Origin: Caenibius sp. WL
Lineage (GTDB): Bacteria; Pseudomonadota; Alphaproteobacteria; Sphingomonadales; Sphingomonadaceae
Reading direction: 5' to 3'
DNA: 64,000 nucleotides
Assembly: GCF_019803445.1 (NCBI RefSeq)
Contig: NZ_CP081844.1
Coordinates: 2,616,501-2,680,500 of the forward strand
Made by a program: the position numbers and the translations under genes. This document shows, in pieces, positions 1 through 9,355 of this stretch (the stretch's first letter is position 1; each line of letters opens with the position of its first letter). The notes beneath the pieces are model-generated. The model had not been told where the DNA came from, did no database searches, and worked only from the letters and a program-made list of their open reading frames with translations.

Positions 1-2
1 GC

Positions 3-1382
3 GCCCTACCCCTTCTCGTGCTTGCCGCCGCGCTTTCGGCCTGTGCCGGGCCGCATGTGGAAACAGCCCGGTTCGATCCCATCGCGCCCCCGGCACAATG
101 GCGGGTGGATGCCGGGCCCACCGCCCCGCTCGATCAGGCATGGTGGCAATCCTTCGGCGATCCGCTGCTGACCGGGTTGGTCGAACGGGCCCTGGCCAAC
201 AATCTCGATATCGCAGTGGCTGCGTCGCGGGTGCGCGATGCACGGGCGCAGGAACGCGCCGCTCATGCCGCGTTGCTGCCCACGCTGGATGCGTCCGCCT
301 CCGGCGCGCATTCGCGCAGTGTCGGCGCGCTCGGCTCGCCGTCCGAACAATGGGCCGCGCAGCCGCAACTGCAGGCGGGCTGGGAACTCGACCTGTTCGG
401 GCGTTTGGGCGATCAGCAATCGGCCGCACGCTCCGCCTGGCTTGCCAGCCAGGCCGCGCGCGATGCCGTCCGCCTCTCGGTCGCGGCAACCACAGCCAGC
501 GGTTATATCAACCTGCTCTCGCTCGATGCCCGTCTGGCGGTGGTGCGGCAAACGCTCGATGCCCGCTCGGCAACGTTGCGGCTGGTCGAGCGGCGGGCCG
601 GTGCGGGCTATTCCCCCCGGCTCGAATTGATGCAGGCAAGGGCGGACTATGAAGCGGCAGCCCAGCTTATTCCGCCGCTGGAACAGGCCATCGCACAACA
701 GGAAAACGCGTTGAAGCTGCTGATCGGCGAACTGCCCGGACGGGTCGAGCGGGCCGCCTCTCTCGCCGCGCTGACAGAACCGGCCATTCCCGCTGGCCTG
801 CCATCCGAATTGCTGCGCCGCAGGCCCGATGTGGCGCAGGCGGAACATCAACTCGCCGCCGCCGATCACTCGCTGGCCGCCGCGCGCAAGCGCTTCCTGC
901 CGCAAATCCACCTGACCGGCTCGGCGGGGCTGGCTCTGTCCACTCTGTTGCCCGATCCGGTCGGGCTGTGGTCGCTGGGAGGCAGTATTCTGGCCCCGCT
1001 GTTCGAAGGCGGGCGCCTGCGCGCCGGGGCCGAAAGCGCGGGCGCGCAGCGCGATATCGCGGCTTTCACCTATCGTAAGACCGCGCTCAACGCGTTTCGC
1101 GAAGTCAACGATGCACTGGCGGTTGCCGAACAGACGGACAGGCAAACGGCGATCATCCTGCGCCAGCGGGCGGCTCTGGCGGAAAGCTATCGCCTTGCTT
1201 CCAACCGCTACAAGGAAGGCTATTCGCCTTATCTCGATCAGCTCGATGCGCAGCGCGGCCTGCTCGCGTCGGAACTGTCGCTGGTGCAGGCGCAGGCCAG
1301 CGCGCTTCTGGCGCGGGTCACGCTGTATCAGGCGATGGGCGGCGGGTGGAGCGCGGACGCCATCACCACGGCGCAACGCTGA
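3..1382 (+). CDS. NodT-family outer-membrane efflux lipoprotein (5' end outside window)
   Basis: This is the outer-membrane channel subunit of a tripartite drug/solvent efflux pump. The frame is open from the left edge and the first residues form a hydrophobic stretch ending in the lipobox LSAC, so only the first few signal-peptide codons are missing. The body has the two alpha-helical OEP repeats of the TolC/NodT type, with the family motif LLRRRPDVAQAE in the middle and PLFEGGRLR in the second half. The inner-membrane pump and periplasmic adaptor would be expected just outside the window to the left. The stop is followed after 16 bp by the convergent end of the next gene. The family is certain; the substrate is unknown. 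Confidence 0.9.
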   Translation, partial: ALPLLVLAAALSACAGPHVETARFDPIAPPAQWRVDAGPTAPLDQAWWQSFGDPLLTGLVERALANNLDIAVAASRVRDARAQERAAHAALLPTLDASASGAHSRSVGALGSPSEQWAAQPQLQAGWELDLFGRLGDQQSAARSAWLASQAARDAVRLSVAATTASGYINLLSLDARLAVVRQTLDARSATLRLVERRAGAGYSPRLELMQARADYEAAAQLIPPLEQAIAQQENALKLLIGELPGRVERAASLAALTEPAIPAGLPSELLRRRPDVAQAEHQLAAADHSLAAARKRFLPQIHLTGSAGLALSTLLPDPVGLWSLGGSILAPLFEGGRLRAGAESAGAQRDIAAFTYRKTALNAFREVNDALAVAEQTDRQTAIILRQRAALAESYRLASNRYKEGYSPYLDQLDAQRGLLASELSLVQAQASALLARVTLYQAMGGGWSADAITTAQR

Positions 1383-1398
1383 CACAATAATGGTGGTT

Positions 1399-2859
1399 TC
1401 AAGGCGTCAGGATGATCTTGCCGCCCACACTGCCCTGCTCCATCATCCGATGGGCATCGGCCACCCGCTCCAGCGGCAGCCGCTGCGCGATGGGCACCCG
1501 CCGCCTGCCCGCCGCCCATTCGCGACAGAAGCGTTCCAGCCGGGCCCGGTCGAATGTCACTGTCAGCGTGCAGCACCGCTGGGTGGAATCGGCCGGGGGC
1601 TGCGGCGGGGGCACGGCAATGGATGCGAATGTTCCATCGGGCTGGAGACAGGCGAACAGCCGCGTGGCCAGTTCGCCGCCAATCGTATCGCCCACCGCAT
1701 CGAACGGCCCTGCGGCAGCCAGCGCGGCCTCGTCCGCCGGATCGATCACGCCGCTCACCGGCAGGTCCGCGATCGCGGAGCGCGCCGCCGGGCGCACGGC
1801 GGCATAGACTTCGGCCCCGGCATCCAGCGCGGCCATCACCGCCGCCCGGCCGGTGGAACCGGCCGCCCCGGCGATCAGGACACGGTCTCCCGGCCGGGGG
1901 CGAATACCGCTTTCGACAAGCTGCGTTCCGGTCAGCACGCCGGTGGGCGCCGCGGCGGCTTCCGCCAGATCGAGCGCTTCGGGCACTTTGGCGAGGGCCT
2001 CCTGCCCCGCCAGCACATGGCTGGCATAGGCTCCATCGGCGAACGGGTTGAGCATCCCGGCCACGCGATCGCCCACGGCAAACTGCGTGACACCCGGCCC
2101 CACGGCCTCGACAATACCCGCCACGTCGCCGCCGATCTGGGCCGGAAAGCTCAGCGGCACGAATTCATGCAGAACCCCGCGCCGCGCCTTGATATCCACG
2201 GGATTGACCGCAGCCCCCGCCACCCGGATGCGCACTTCGCCCGGCCCCGGCGGGGGAACGGTGACATTTGCAATACGGAACAGATCCGGCTCGCCATAGC
2301 CTGCCAGCAACGCCGAACGCGCCGCCACGTCCGCGCCGCTATTCTCATCAGGCGATTCGGGCAGTGAAGCGGAAAAATGGTTCGCCCGCGCCTGCAATCG
2401 TTCGACCAGTTCCTCGAACATCGGCGTGCGTTCCAGCAGTTCGAGAATGACGCCCGGCGCATCGGGGGAACGAAAATAGACGAAGCGCTGCCCTGCTGCC
2501 TCGCCATCGGCGAAGCGTTCCATTCCGCGGGCTTCGGCTTCCGCCGCTTCCCGCTCGATTTCGGAAGTTACGCTGGCCAGTCGTTGCAGGCCGACAATCG
2601 GACGGTTCAGGGCATCATGGAAAGGCGAAGGCCCATCCCCCGCCACTTCGATCAGTTCGACGATCCGCCCGTCATGCCAGGCCACCGCGACGTGAGCAGG
2701 CAGAGCGATCTGCCGCTCTCCATAACGCATGGCCAAAGTCAGCCCGCGAAACACCGTCCACGGCCCGACCCCCATCTGCCGTTCCCAGAACGCGATTGCC
2801 CGGTCGAGATCGTCCGATGCGAAGCTGATCTGATCGAAACCCGAAAACCATGCCACCAT
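1399..2859 (-). CDS. VOC (glyoxalase-like) / MDR quinone-oxidoreductase fusion protein
   Basis: The protein has two enzyme domains in one 486-residue chain. Residues about 5-165 look like a VOC/glyoxalase-fold domain (FDQISFASDDLDRAIAFWE near the start, PGVILELLE near its end). Residues about 195-485 are a zinc-independent medium-chain dehydrogenase (GEVRIRVAGAAVNPVDIK, GGDVAGIVEAVG, and the nucleotide loop GAAGSTG). I chose the ATG at 2859 because GGAAAGGGG lies just upstream; a longer frame reaches 2919 without such a site. There is no stop or frame change between the domains, so it is a real fusion in this sequence. It is divergent from an SDR gene and sits with oxidoreductases and a carboxyltransferase, suggesting a role in breakdown of an unidentified compound. 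The substrate is unknown. Confidence 0.82.
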   Translation of the reverse strand: MVAWFSGFDQISFASDDLDRAIAFWERQMGVGPWTVFRGLTLAMRYGERQIALPAHVAVAWHDGRIVELIEVAGDGPSPFHDALNRPIVGLQRLASVTSEIEREAAEAEARGMERFADGEAAGQRFVYFRSPDAPGVILELLERTPMFEELVERLQARANHFSASLPESPDENSGADVAARSALLAGYGEPDLFRIANVTVPPPGPGEVRIRVAGAAVNPVDIKARRGVLHEFVPLSFPAQIGGDVAGIVEAVGPGVTQFAVGDRVAGMLNPFADGAYASHVLAGQEALAKVPEALDLAEAAAAPTGVLTGTQLVESGIRPRPGDRVLIAGAAGSTGRAAVMAALDAGAEVYAAVRPAARSAIADLPVSGVIDPADEAALAAAGPFDAVGDTIGGELATRLFACLQPDGTFASIAVPPPQPPADSTQRCCTLTVTFDRARLERFCREWAAGRRRVPIAQRLPLERVADAHRMMEQGSVGGKIILTP

Positions 2860-3029
2860 GCATCCCCTTTCCAGCGCTCTTGTGGAATGGGTTCCCAGAG
2901 GGTGCAAGCCGCTTTCCAAACAGGGTAGCCATACCGTTCATGATGCATTGCGGTTGTCCGATGCGCCTCGTAAAGATCGGTCTCGCGCCAGACGCGACCC
3001 CGTAACACACAGAGCATAGAAAGAGGATC

Positions 3030-3827
3030 ATGAGCGGAAGGTTTGACGGCAAGGTTGCCATTGTTACCGGCGCGGCGCGCGGAATGGGCGAAGCGACCGC
3101 CCGCCTGTTTGCCCAGGAAGGCGCTAAGGTCATCGTCGGCGATGTTCTTGAGAAAGAAGGCAAGACCCTGAGCGAAGCCACCGGCGGCGCGCTCGAATTC
3201 GTGAAGCTCGACGTGTCCAGCGAAGCCGATTGGATCGCGCTGGTCGACCATGTGATGGCCAGGCACGGCCGGATCGATGCACTGGTGAACAACGCCGCCG
3301 TCACCCACTTCGCGCCGCTCGAAGAATTGCAGGCCGACGACATCGACCGGGTTCTCAGCATCAACGTCAAAGGCGCCATGCTCGGTCTCAAGCATGTCGG
3401 CAAAGTGATGCTCGACGCGGGACGCGGGGCGATCGTCAACATCTCCTCGGTCGACGGCTTCCGCGGCGCCAACACGCTGGCCCTCTACAGCAGTTCCAAG
3501 TGGGCCGTGCGCGGGCTGACCAAGACGGCCGCGCTCGAATTCGGGCCGCGCGGCGTGCGGGTCAATTCCGTGCATCCCGGCGGGGTCGACACCGCGATGG
3601 GCAACCCGCAAGGGCAGACTGGCGAAGAACGCAACTGGGCCTATGGCCGCGTGCCGTTGCAGCGCATCGGCGAGCCGCATGAAATCGCCGCGGCCAGCGT
3701 GTTCCTCTGTTCCGACGACGCCAGCTATATCGCGGGCGCGGAACTGGCCGTCGATGGCGGTTGGGCTGCAGGCTATTACCACTCCTATCTGCCCGGTGCC
3801 CCGGCGGCGATCGCCGGAACCAACTGA
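3030..3827 (+). CDS. SDR-family NAD(P)-dependent oxidoreductase
   Basis: This is a classical short-chain dehydrogenase of 265 residues. The cofactor loop TGAARGMG is at residues 13-20, NNAA at 87-90, and the catalytic Ser/Tyr/Lys set is SS at 139-140, Tyr153 and Lys157 in YSSSK. The late PGGVDTAM segment resembles hydroxysteroid/alcohol dehydrogenases of the 3-alpha/20-beta type. The start has AGAGGATC just before ATG. A second SDR follows 59 bp downstream on the same strand, so the two are probably co-transcribed. The substrate cannot be read from the sequence; a secondary alcohol is likely. Confidence 0.9.
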   Translation: MSGRFDGKVAIVTGAARGMGEATARLFAQEGAKVIVGDVLEKEGKTLSEATGGALEFVKLDVSSEADWIALVDHVMARHGRIDALVNNAAVTHFAPLEELQADDIDRVLSINVKGAMLGLKHVGKVMLDAGRGAIVNISSVDGFRGANTLALYSSSKWAVRGLTKTAALEFGPRGVRVNSVHPGGVDTAMGNPQGQTGEERNWAYGRVPLQRIGEPHEIAAASVFLCSDDASYIAGAELAVDGGWAAGYYHSYLPGAPAAIAGTN

Positions 3828-3886
3828 TCCGCAATACTATACCGCCCGATGCCCACAAGGCGTCGGGCGGCCAAGGAAGACGCCCC

Positions 3887-4636
3887 ATGTTCAGGCTGGA
3901 TGGGAAAACCGCACTGGTCACCGGCGCCGGTTTCGGCATGGGCGCGGGGATTGCCCGCGCATTGGCAAGGCAGGGCGCGCGGATCATCGTCAACGATATC
4001 GATCCGGCCCGGGCCGATGCGATGGCGCAGGAACTGGCCCAAAACGGTCACACCGCCATCGGCATCCCTTTCGATGTGACCGATATGGCGGCGGTCCGCA
4101 CCGCCAAGGCTGAAATCGCGGCCCAGTTCGGCACGGTCGATATCCTCGTCAACAACGCGGGCAATGCGGGTGCGGGCCGGTTCGCGCAGATGAAATTCGC
4201 CGACATGACGCCGGAGGACTGGGAACCGTTCATCGCCGTCAATCTCACCGGCGTGCTCAACTGCACCAATGTCTTCCTACCCGATATGTGCCAGCGCAAA
4301 TGGGGGCGGATCATCACCATATCGTCCGACGCCGGCCGCATCGCCCTGCCCATCGGCGTATCGGTCTATGGCGCTGCGAAAGCGGGGGCAGCGCACATGA
4401 TGCGCCATGTCGCGGTGGAAGTGGCGGAACACGGCGTCACCGCCAATGCGATTGCACTTGGTCATATGAACACCATCGGCGAACCCTTCGCCAGCCAGAT
4501 CATCCCCACCATCCCGATGGGCCGCCTCGGCACGCCGGAGGATGCGGCGGCGGCCGTGGTGTTCCTCTCCTCCGACGAAGCCGGCTGGGTCACCGCCGCG
4601 ACCATTCCGGTAAACGGCGGCGGCCCGGCCATCTAG
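3887..4636 (+). CDS. SDR-family oxidoreductase
   Basis: This is a second short-chain dehydrogenase of 249 residues. It has TGAGFGMG at residues 12-19, NNAG at 89-92, and the catalytic Tyr161/Lys165 in YGAAK. I chose ATG 3887, preceded by GGAAGA, over an earlier in-frame start at 3761 that would overlap the previous SDR. Its stop overlaps by 4 bp the stop of a convergent MFS gene. The pair of SDRs beside an oxidoreductase fusion, a transporter and a carboxyltransferase looks like a small catabolic cluster. The substrate is unknown. Confidence 0.88.
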   Translation: MFRLDGKTALVTGAGFGMGAGIARALARQGARIIVNDIDPARADAMAQELAQNGHTAIGIPFDVTDMAAVRTAKAEIAAQFGTVDILVNNAGNAGAGRFAQMKFADMTPEDWEPFIAVNLTGVLNCTNVFLPDMCQRKWGRIITISSDAGRIALPIGVSVYGAAKAGAAHMMRHVAVEVAEHGVTANAIALGHMNTIGEPFASQIIPTIPMGRLGTPEDAAAAVVFLSSDEAGWVTAATIPVNGGGPAI

Positions 4637-5850
4637 GCCGAATGCGCGTGCTGCTCCCTGAGCCCGATCAGGAAGAACGTAACCGAGGCAAAAGCGCATC
4701 CGGCGACGATGCAGGCGATCACCGCCGCATAACCACCGGCCACATCGTGTAGCCAGCCCGCCAAGGGCGGCAGCAGGAATGTCAGCGGCACGGTGAAAAG
4801 CCCGAACAAGGCCAATGCCTTGCCCAGCACCGCCTGTCCGAACAGGCGCGAACAGATCACTGTCATTGCCGGAAAAGTGCCCGCGCCGCACATTCCGATC
4901 ACGATCAGCATTGCAAGCGTCAGCGCAAAGCCCGGCGTGGCCACCAGAGCAAGCCAGCTTGCCCCCAATCCCGCGGCTGCCAGCGCCAGGGCCCGGCCGC
5001 CGCCGACATGATCGCACAGCCAGCCAATCGAAAATGCTCCGCACACGGCAGCCACACCCATGACCGAAGCCATAAAGGCTGCCTTCCCCGGTGAGGTGCC
5101 CTGCTCCACCAGCAACGAAACGACGTTGGCCACCCCGGTGATCGACACCGCGTTGATAAGGCCCCCTGCCAGCACCAAAACCCAGAAGACCGGGCGAGAG
5201 AGGATAGCCCCCGCTTCGGGCCCGCCACTGCCTGCATCGGCATGAACTCCCGTGGCCGCGACCGGAGCCCTGCGGATACCGGCGATCACCGCCAGCAACG
5301 CAAAGTGCAATATGGCGACCAACGCATAGAATCCCGCAAGCCGGGCCCGTTCGATCACCAATGTGCCCAGCATCGGCATCAGGCTCAACAGAATGGGCAT
5401 GGTCGCCAGCCCAACCGCCCTGCCGCGCGATTCAGGAAACCAACCGCCAACCAGCAAACCGACCGGCAGTGTGCCCGACATCGCCACTCCCGGTCCGATC
5501 AGCAGGCCGAACGCCACGAAAAATAGCGCGATCTGCGATGACACAGCCAACAAGGCGTAGCCGCTTCCTGCAAGCGCCGCGCCCACCATCATCGTCCCGC
5601 GAAAGCCGAAACGATCGACCGACCGCGAAATCAGCGGCCCGAGCAGCCCCATGGCGAGAACCACCAGCGAGAAGCCGAGCGAAATTGCCCCTCGGCCCGC
5701 GCCGTAGCGTTCCTGCAAGCCGATCATGCTGATCCCGAACGTGCCATAGGAACAGCCGATCACAAGATTCTGCGACAGCAGGCCCCGCATCAGCATCCAT
5801 CCACGCTGCGTCGCCCGCTGGCGTTCGTCTCTTCCTGTCATTCCGTGCAA
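4633..5850 (-). CDS. MFS transporter
   Basis: This is an inner-membrane major facilitator protein of 405 residues with about 12 hydrophobic segments. The loop-2 type motif is seen in GPLISRSVDRFGFRG, and the PESRGRAVGLA loop recalls the oxalate/formate and monocarboxylate transporter branch. It follows the carboxyltransferase gene on the same strand with a 66 bp gap, so the two are probably one transcript. It may carry a carboxylate related to the pathway of its neighbours, but this rests on context only. Confidence 0.85.
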   Translation of the reverse strand: MHGMTGRDERQRATQRGWMLMRGLLSQNLVIGCSYGTFGISMIGLQERYGAGRGAISLGFSLVVLAMGLLGPLISRSVDRFGFRGTMMVGAALAGSGYALLAVSSQIALFFVAFGLLIGPGVAMSGTLPVGLLVGGWFPESRGRAVGLATMPILLSLMPMLGTLVIERARLAGFYALVAILHFALLAVIAGIRRAPVAATGVHADAGSGGPEAGAILSRPVFWVLVLAGGLINAVSITGVANVVSLLVEQGTSPGKAAFMASVMGVAAVCGAFSIGWLCDHVGGGRALALAAAGLGASWLALVATPGFALTLAMLIVIGMCGAGTFPAMTVICSRLFGQAVLGKALALFGLFTVPLTFLLPPLAGWLHDVAGGYAAVIACIVAGCAFASVTFFLIGLREQHAHSA

Positions 5851-5916
5851 ACCCGTTGTGCGGCGGGAATAGAGACATCCGCGCCCATTTTCTTCCGCTG
5901 GCCTCTACCCGCCCGT

Positions 5917-7437
5917 TCAGGGCAGGATACCCGCCTGGTGCACCGGCCCATCGCCCTGCGCACCGCGCGCCTGTGTCAGAGCAAGGCCATGCAACAGGGC
6001 GTTGCGCAGATCGCGCGGATCGATCACATCGTCATATTTCATCCCGTCAGCCAGATGATAGGCACTGCCTGCCTGCTCCGCCTCCAGCCGGGCACGTGTG
6101 GCATCGTCCAGCTTGGCCGCATCGGCTGCCCCGCCGACCGGCATGGCCCCCAGCGTGATCGACGGGAAGGCATAGACCGCCGTCTGCCTGTCGAACGGGT
6201 TCATCGCCATGATCGAAGATCCGAAGCCGAAAGCCTTGCGCAAGGTGACGTGTATCTTGGGCGAGCGCAAGCGATGCTGCGCCATGAACATGCGCGCCGC
6301 GTGGCGCAGGATGCCGCTCTTTTCCGCAACCGTCCCGGCCATCACTCCGGGATTATCGGTCAGGAAAATCGCGGGAATGCGGAAAGCGCCGATCACATCG
6401 AGGAAATGCGCAGCCTTATCCGCCGCCGCGGCATCGATCGCACCCGCCCTGACACTGGGATCGTTGGCGAGGATGGCCACGTTGCGCCCGCCAATCCGCG
6501 CCAAACCGGTGACAAGAGAGGCCCCGAAGTGCGGCTGGATTTCAAGGAAGCTGCCTTCATCCACCACCAGCCGCGCCAGTTGGCGCATGCTGAACGGCAT
6601 GCGCGGATCGGGACTGACAAGATCGAGCAGTTCCTCAATCCTGCGTGGTCCGCAATCGCCGCTTTCGCGCACGGGTGGCGCTTCCCAGGCATTGGATGGG
6701 AAATAGGAAAGGTATGTTCGCGCTAGAGCAATGGCGGCGGCATCGTCTTCCACCAGATTGTGGACCAGGCCCGATTGCATCACGTGCACATCCGGCCCGC
6801 CCAGTTCTTCCTTGGTCACCACTTCGCCCACCGCTGCTTTCACCAGCGGCGGCCCGGCGGCGAAGATCGACGCCTGCCGGGTCATCGCCACGAAATCGCA
6901 CAGCGGCGCGGTGAGCGCGCCATGCCCGGCCGATGCCCCCATAACCAGGCTGACCAGCGGCACCATGCCCGACAGGGCGGCAAGGCCCTGCAGATCGTTC
7001 GGCGTGCGCCCATCATGGCTATTGGTCGGCCGATGGCCTGCCCCTTCCAGCATGAAGACCAGCGGCAGGCGTTCCTGCGCGGCGATCTCGGTCAAACGGT
7101 AGCGCTTGTCGGCAGCGGGCATGCCAATGGAGCCGCCGAGCACGGTGAAATCTTCCGCGCCCGCCAGCACAGGCCGCCCGTCCACTTTGCCGAACCCCGC
7201 CACGAAAGCATCGCATGGCGCGGGCGCATCGCCCCCTTCGGAGAGAACGCCGGTAAAACCGCCGATTTCAACGAAAGCGCCGCCATCGAACAGCGTTTCA
7301 AGCCGCTGGCGCGCATTGAGCTTGCCGCTGGCCGCCTGCCGGGCCAGGCGTTCTTCGCCCCCCATCGTCCGGCCGAACGCCCGCCGCCGTTCCAACTCGT
7401 CCAGAATTGCGCCCCACTTTGCCGCCGATCCGCTCAC
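5917..7437 (-). CDS. Acyl-CoA carboxylase carboxyltransferase (beta) subunit
   Basis: This is a carboxyltransferase of the propionyl-/methylcrotonyl-/geranyl-CoA carboxylase type, about 506 residues. It moves carboxyl groups from carboxybiotin to an acyl-CoA. The sequence shows two crotonase-fold halves: KLNARQRLETLFDGG near the N terminus, GASAGHGALTAP in the first oxyanion region, and DNPGVMAGTVAEKSG with RKAFGFGSSIM in the second. A GTG at 7437 preceded by GAGGGTGC is the best start; a longer frame reaches a GTG at 7491. No biotin carboxylase or biotin carrier gene is present in the window, so the partner must be elsewhere. The acyl-CoA substrate is not predictable from what I can see. Confidence 0.85.
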   Translation of the reverse strand: MSGSAAKWGAILDELERRRAFGRTMGGEERLARQAASGKLNARQRLETLFDGGAFVEIGGFTGVLSEGGDAPAPCDAFVAGFGKVDGRPVLAGAEDFTVLGGSIGMPAADKRYRLTEIAAQERLPLVFMLEGAGHRPTNSHDGRTPNDLQGLAALSGMVPLVSLVMGASAGHGALTAPLCDFVAMTRQASIFAAGPPLVKAAVGEVVTKEELGGPDVHVMQSGLVHNLVEDDAAAIALARTYLSYFPSNAWEAPPVRESGDCGPRRIEELLDLVSPDPRMPFSMRQLARLVVDEGSFLEIQPHFGASLVTGLARIGGRNVAILANDPSVRAGAIDAAAADKAAHFLDVIGAFRIPAIFLTDNPGVMAGTVAEKSGILRHAARMFMAQHRLRSPKIHVTLRKAFGFGSSIMAMNPFDRQTAVYAFPSITLGAMPVGGAADAAKLDDATRARLEAEQAGSAYHLADGMKYDDVIDPRDLRNALLHGLALTQARGAQGDGPVHQAGILP

Positions 7438-7628
7438 CGCACCCTCTTTTCTCCCTGCCCTTCTGACAGGTAACGGCGGTGTCGATAGCACAGACTGGCT
7501 TTCAGGCCAGCGGTGACCCCGTCAGAAAATCGCCGAATTCGTGCAATAACGGTATGCTTTGCCGCAAGGAGTGGGCAAAGCGCGCCTGACTCATATCCCC
7601 CGACCCACCCGGTGGGCACCGGTTCGAC

Positions 7629-8642
7629 ATGGACGATAAAAACGTGACTTCCCCCCCGCCCCCCACCTCATCACCAATCTGTGTGGCAGCGCTTTACCAG
7701 TTCACCCGGTTCGAAGACCGCGAAGCGATCCGTGCGCTGCTGCTCGCACTGTGCGAGCGGCTTGGCATCAAGGGCACGTTGCTGATCGCGCATGAAGGGA
7801 TCAACGGCACGGTCGCCGGAACGCAGGCGGCCATCGACGCCCTGCTGGCCCATATTCGCACGCTGCCAGGCTGCGACCGGATCGAAGCCAAATTTTCCGC
7901 CGCCGAAACGATGCCGTTCCATCGCATGAAAGTGCGGCTGAAGCGTGAAATCGTGACGATGGGAGTCGACACCATCGATCCACTGACCATCGTCGGAACC
8001 TACGTTCGGGCTGAGGAATGGAACGCGCTGATTTCCGATCCCGAAACCATCGTGATCGACACACGCAACGATTATGAAGTGGCGGCGGGCACCTTTGCCG
8101 GGGCAATCGACCCGCACACCCGTACTTTCCGGGATTTTCCCGCTTGGTTCCGCGCCGAGCGCGATAAGTTGCTGGGTGAAGGCAAAGCGCCGAAAGTCGC
8201 CATGTTCTGCACCGGCGGCATCCGCTGCGAGAAGTCGACCGCGTTCCTGAAAGCAGAAGGGGTCGAAAACGTCTTCCACCTCGAAGGCGGTATTCTCAAA
8301 TATCTCGAAACGGTGCCGGAGGAAGCGAGCTTGTGGCGCGGCGAATGCTTCGTGTTCGATCAGCGTGTCGCCGTGGGGCACGGGCTGGCGCCAGGGACGC
8401 ATGAACTGTGCCATGCCTGCCGCCGCCCGGTGAGCGTGGCGGGCCGCGCTTCCCCCCTTTACGAACCCGGAGTCAGTTGCCCCGCCTGCCATGATGAGCG
8501 GACCGAGGAGCAACGCACCCGCTATCGCGAACGCTATCGGCAGGAATGTCTCGCCAGTGAACGGGGCACAACACATGTCGGAGCGATGCGCCCCGCAAGC
8601 GATGGCGCGGATAACAGGGACGATACCGGTGGAGGCGTCTGA
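7629..8642 (+). CDS. trhO: tRNA uridine(34) hydroxylase TrhO (rhodanese-like)
   Basis: TrhO (YceA) hydroxylates wobble uridine-34 of tRNAs to 5-hydroxyuridine in an oxygen-dependent reaction. This 337-residue protein has the N-terminal ferredoxin-like domain (GTLLIAHEGINGTVAG at about residues 49-64) and the rhodanese domain with active loop CTGGIRC, Cys194 to Cys200, followed by EKS. The Cys-rich tail (CHACRRPV, CPACHDE) is typical of the family. A GST gene overlaps its 3' end. The family call is secure; start selection is straightforward. Confidence 0.93.
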   Translation: MDDKNVTSPPPPTSSPICVAALYQFTRFEDREAIRALLLALCERLGIKGTLLIAHEGINGTVAGTQAAIDALLAHIRTLPGCDRIEAKFSAAETMPFHRMKVRLKREIVTMGVDTIDPLTIVGTYVRAEEWNALISDPETIVIDTRNDYEVAAGTFAGAIDPHTRTFRDFPAWFRAERDKLLGEGKAPKVAMFCTGGIRCEKSTAFLKAEGVENVFHLEGGILKYLETVPEEASLWRGECFVFDQRVAVGHGLAPGTHELCHACRRPVSVAGRASPLYEPGVSCPACHDERTEEQRTRYRERYRQECLASERGTTHVGAMRPASDGADNRDDTGGGV

Positions 8643-9267
8643 TCTTCCGATCCTCTACAGTTTCCGGCGGTGCCCCTATGCCATGCGGGCACGGCTGGCC
8701 TTGCTGATCAGCCAAACGGATTGTGAGCTGCGCGAAGTCAAACTGGCGGCCAAGCCACAGGCAATGCTCGCCGCATCGCCCAAGGGTACGGTTCCGGTGC
8801 TCGTTCTGCCGGATGGCCGCGTGATCGACGAAAGTCTCGAGATCATGCGGTGGTGCCTTTCACGGCACGATCCGGAAGGCTGGCTGGAACGGGACGATCC
8901 CGCCATGATCGCCACCAATGACGGTGCGTTCAAGCATCACCTTGATCGCTACAAATACCCTGAGCGCCATGGCAGCGATGCCGGTGAACACCGCGCTGCG
9001 GGTTTGAATCTTCTCCATCAGTGGGACGAGCGTTTGCAGGGACAGGCCAATCTGCTGGGCGATCAGCGTGGGCTTGCCGACATGGCGATCATGCCTTTCG
9101 TCCGCCAGTTCGCGGAAACCGACCGGACATGGTTCGACGCCCAGCCGCTCCCGCGCTTGCAGGCATGGTTGCAGGGCCATCTCGCTTCACCGCTGTTCGC
9201 CGCCGCAATGGTCCGGCACACGCCGTGGAAGGAAGATGATCCGATAGTGGTGTTTGGATCGCATTGA
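8629..9267 (+). CDS. Glutathione S-transferase family protein
   Basis: This is a GST-like protein of about 212 residues with a thioredoxin-fold N-terminus (ILYSFRRCPYAMRARLAL, carrying a CPYA motif) and an all-helical C-terminal half. The CPYA cysteine rather than a Ser/Tyr suggests a glutaredoxin-like or omega-type thiol transferase. I favour a GTG start at 8629 because ACAGGGA sits 8 bp upstream and the domain begins a few residues later; ATGs at 8602 and 8575 are alternatives. All three starts overlap the end of trhO, so the two genes are translationally linked. The role is not known beyond the family. Confidence 0.82.
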   Translation: MEASDLPILYSFRRCPYAMRARLALLISQTDCELREVKLAAKPQAMLAASPKGTVPVLVLPDGRVIDESLEIMRWCLSRHDPEGWLERDDPAMIATNDGAFKHHLDRYKYPERHGSDAGEHRAAGLNLLHQWDERLQGQANLLGDQRGLADMAIMPFVRQFAETDRTWFDAQPLPRLQAWLQGHLASPLFAAAMVRHTPWKEDDPIVVFGSH

Positions 9268-9318
9268 AAGCGATCAGCCACGCATGCCATTCGCAGAGCG
9301 AAGCTGATTTCGCGCAAC

Positions 9319-9355
9319 GTGCCGGGCAGGTTCTCCCCAGACCCTGACCCGGCAC
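9319..9355. repeat. 8-bp inverted repeat, 21-nt spacer
   Basis: GTGCCGGG at 9319-9326 is exactly complementary to CCCGGCAC at 9348-9355. It lies 52 bp after the GST stop. The long loop and absence of a following T-run make it a weak terminator candidate. Confidence 0.4.

Noticed and set aside
6-1385. Long open frame antisense to the efflux lipoprotein gene
   Set aside because: It mirrors the codon pattern of the real gene, is rich in Arg, Gly and Gln, has no family motif, and such frames are expected at high GC.
7437-7491. Longer N terminus of the carboxyltransferase from a GTG at 7491
   Set aside because: The extra 18 residues are not family-like, and the GTG at 7437 has a better ribosome site.
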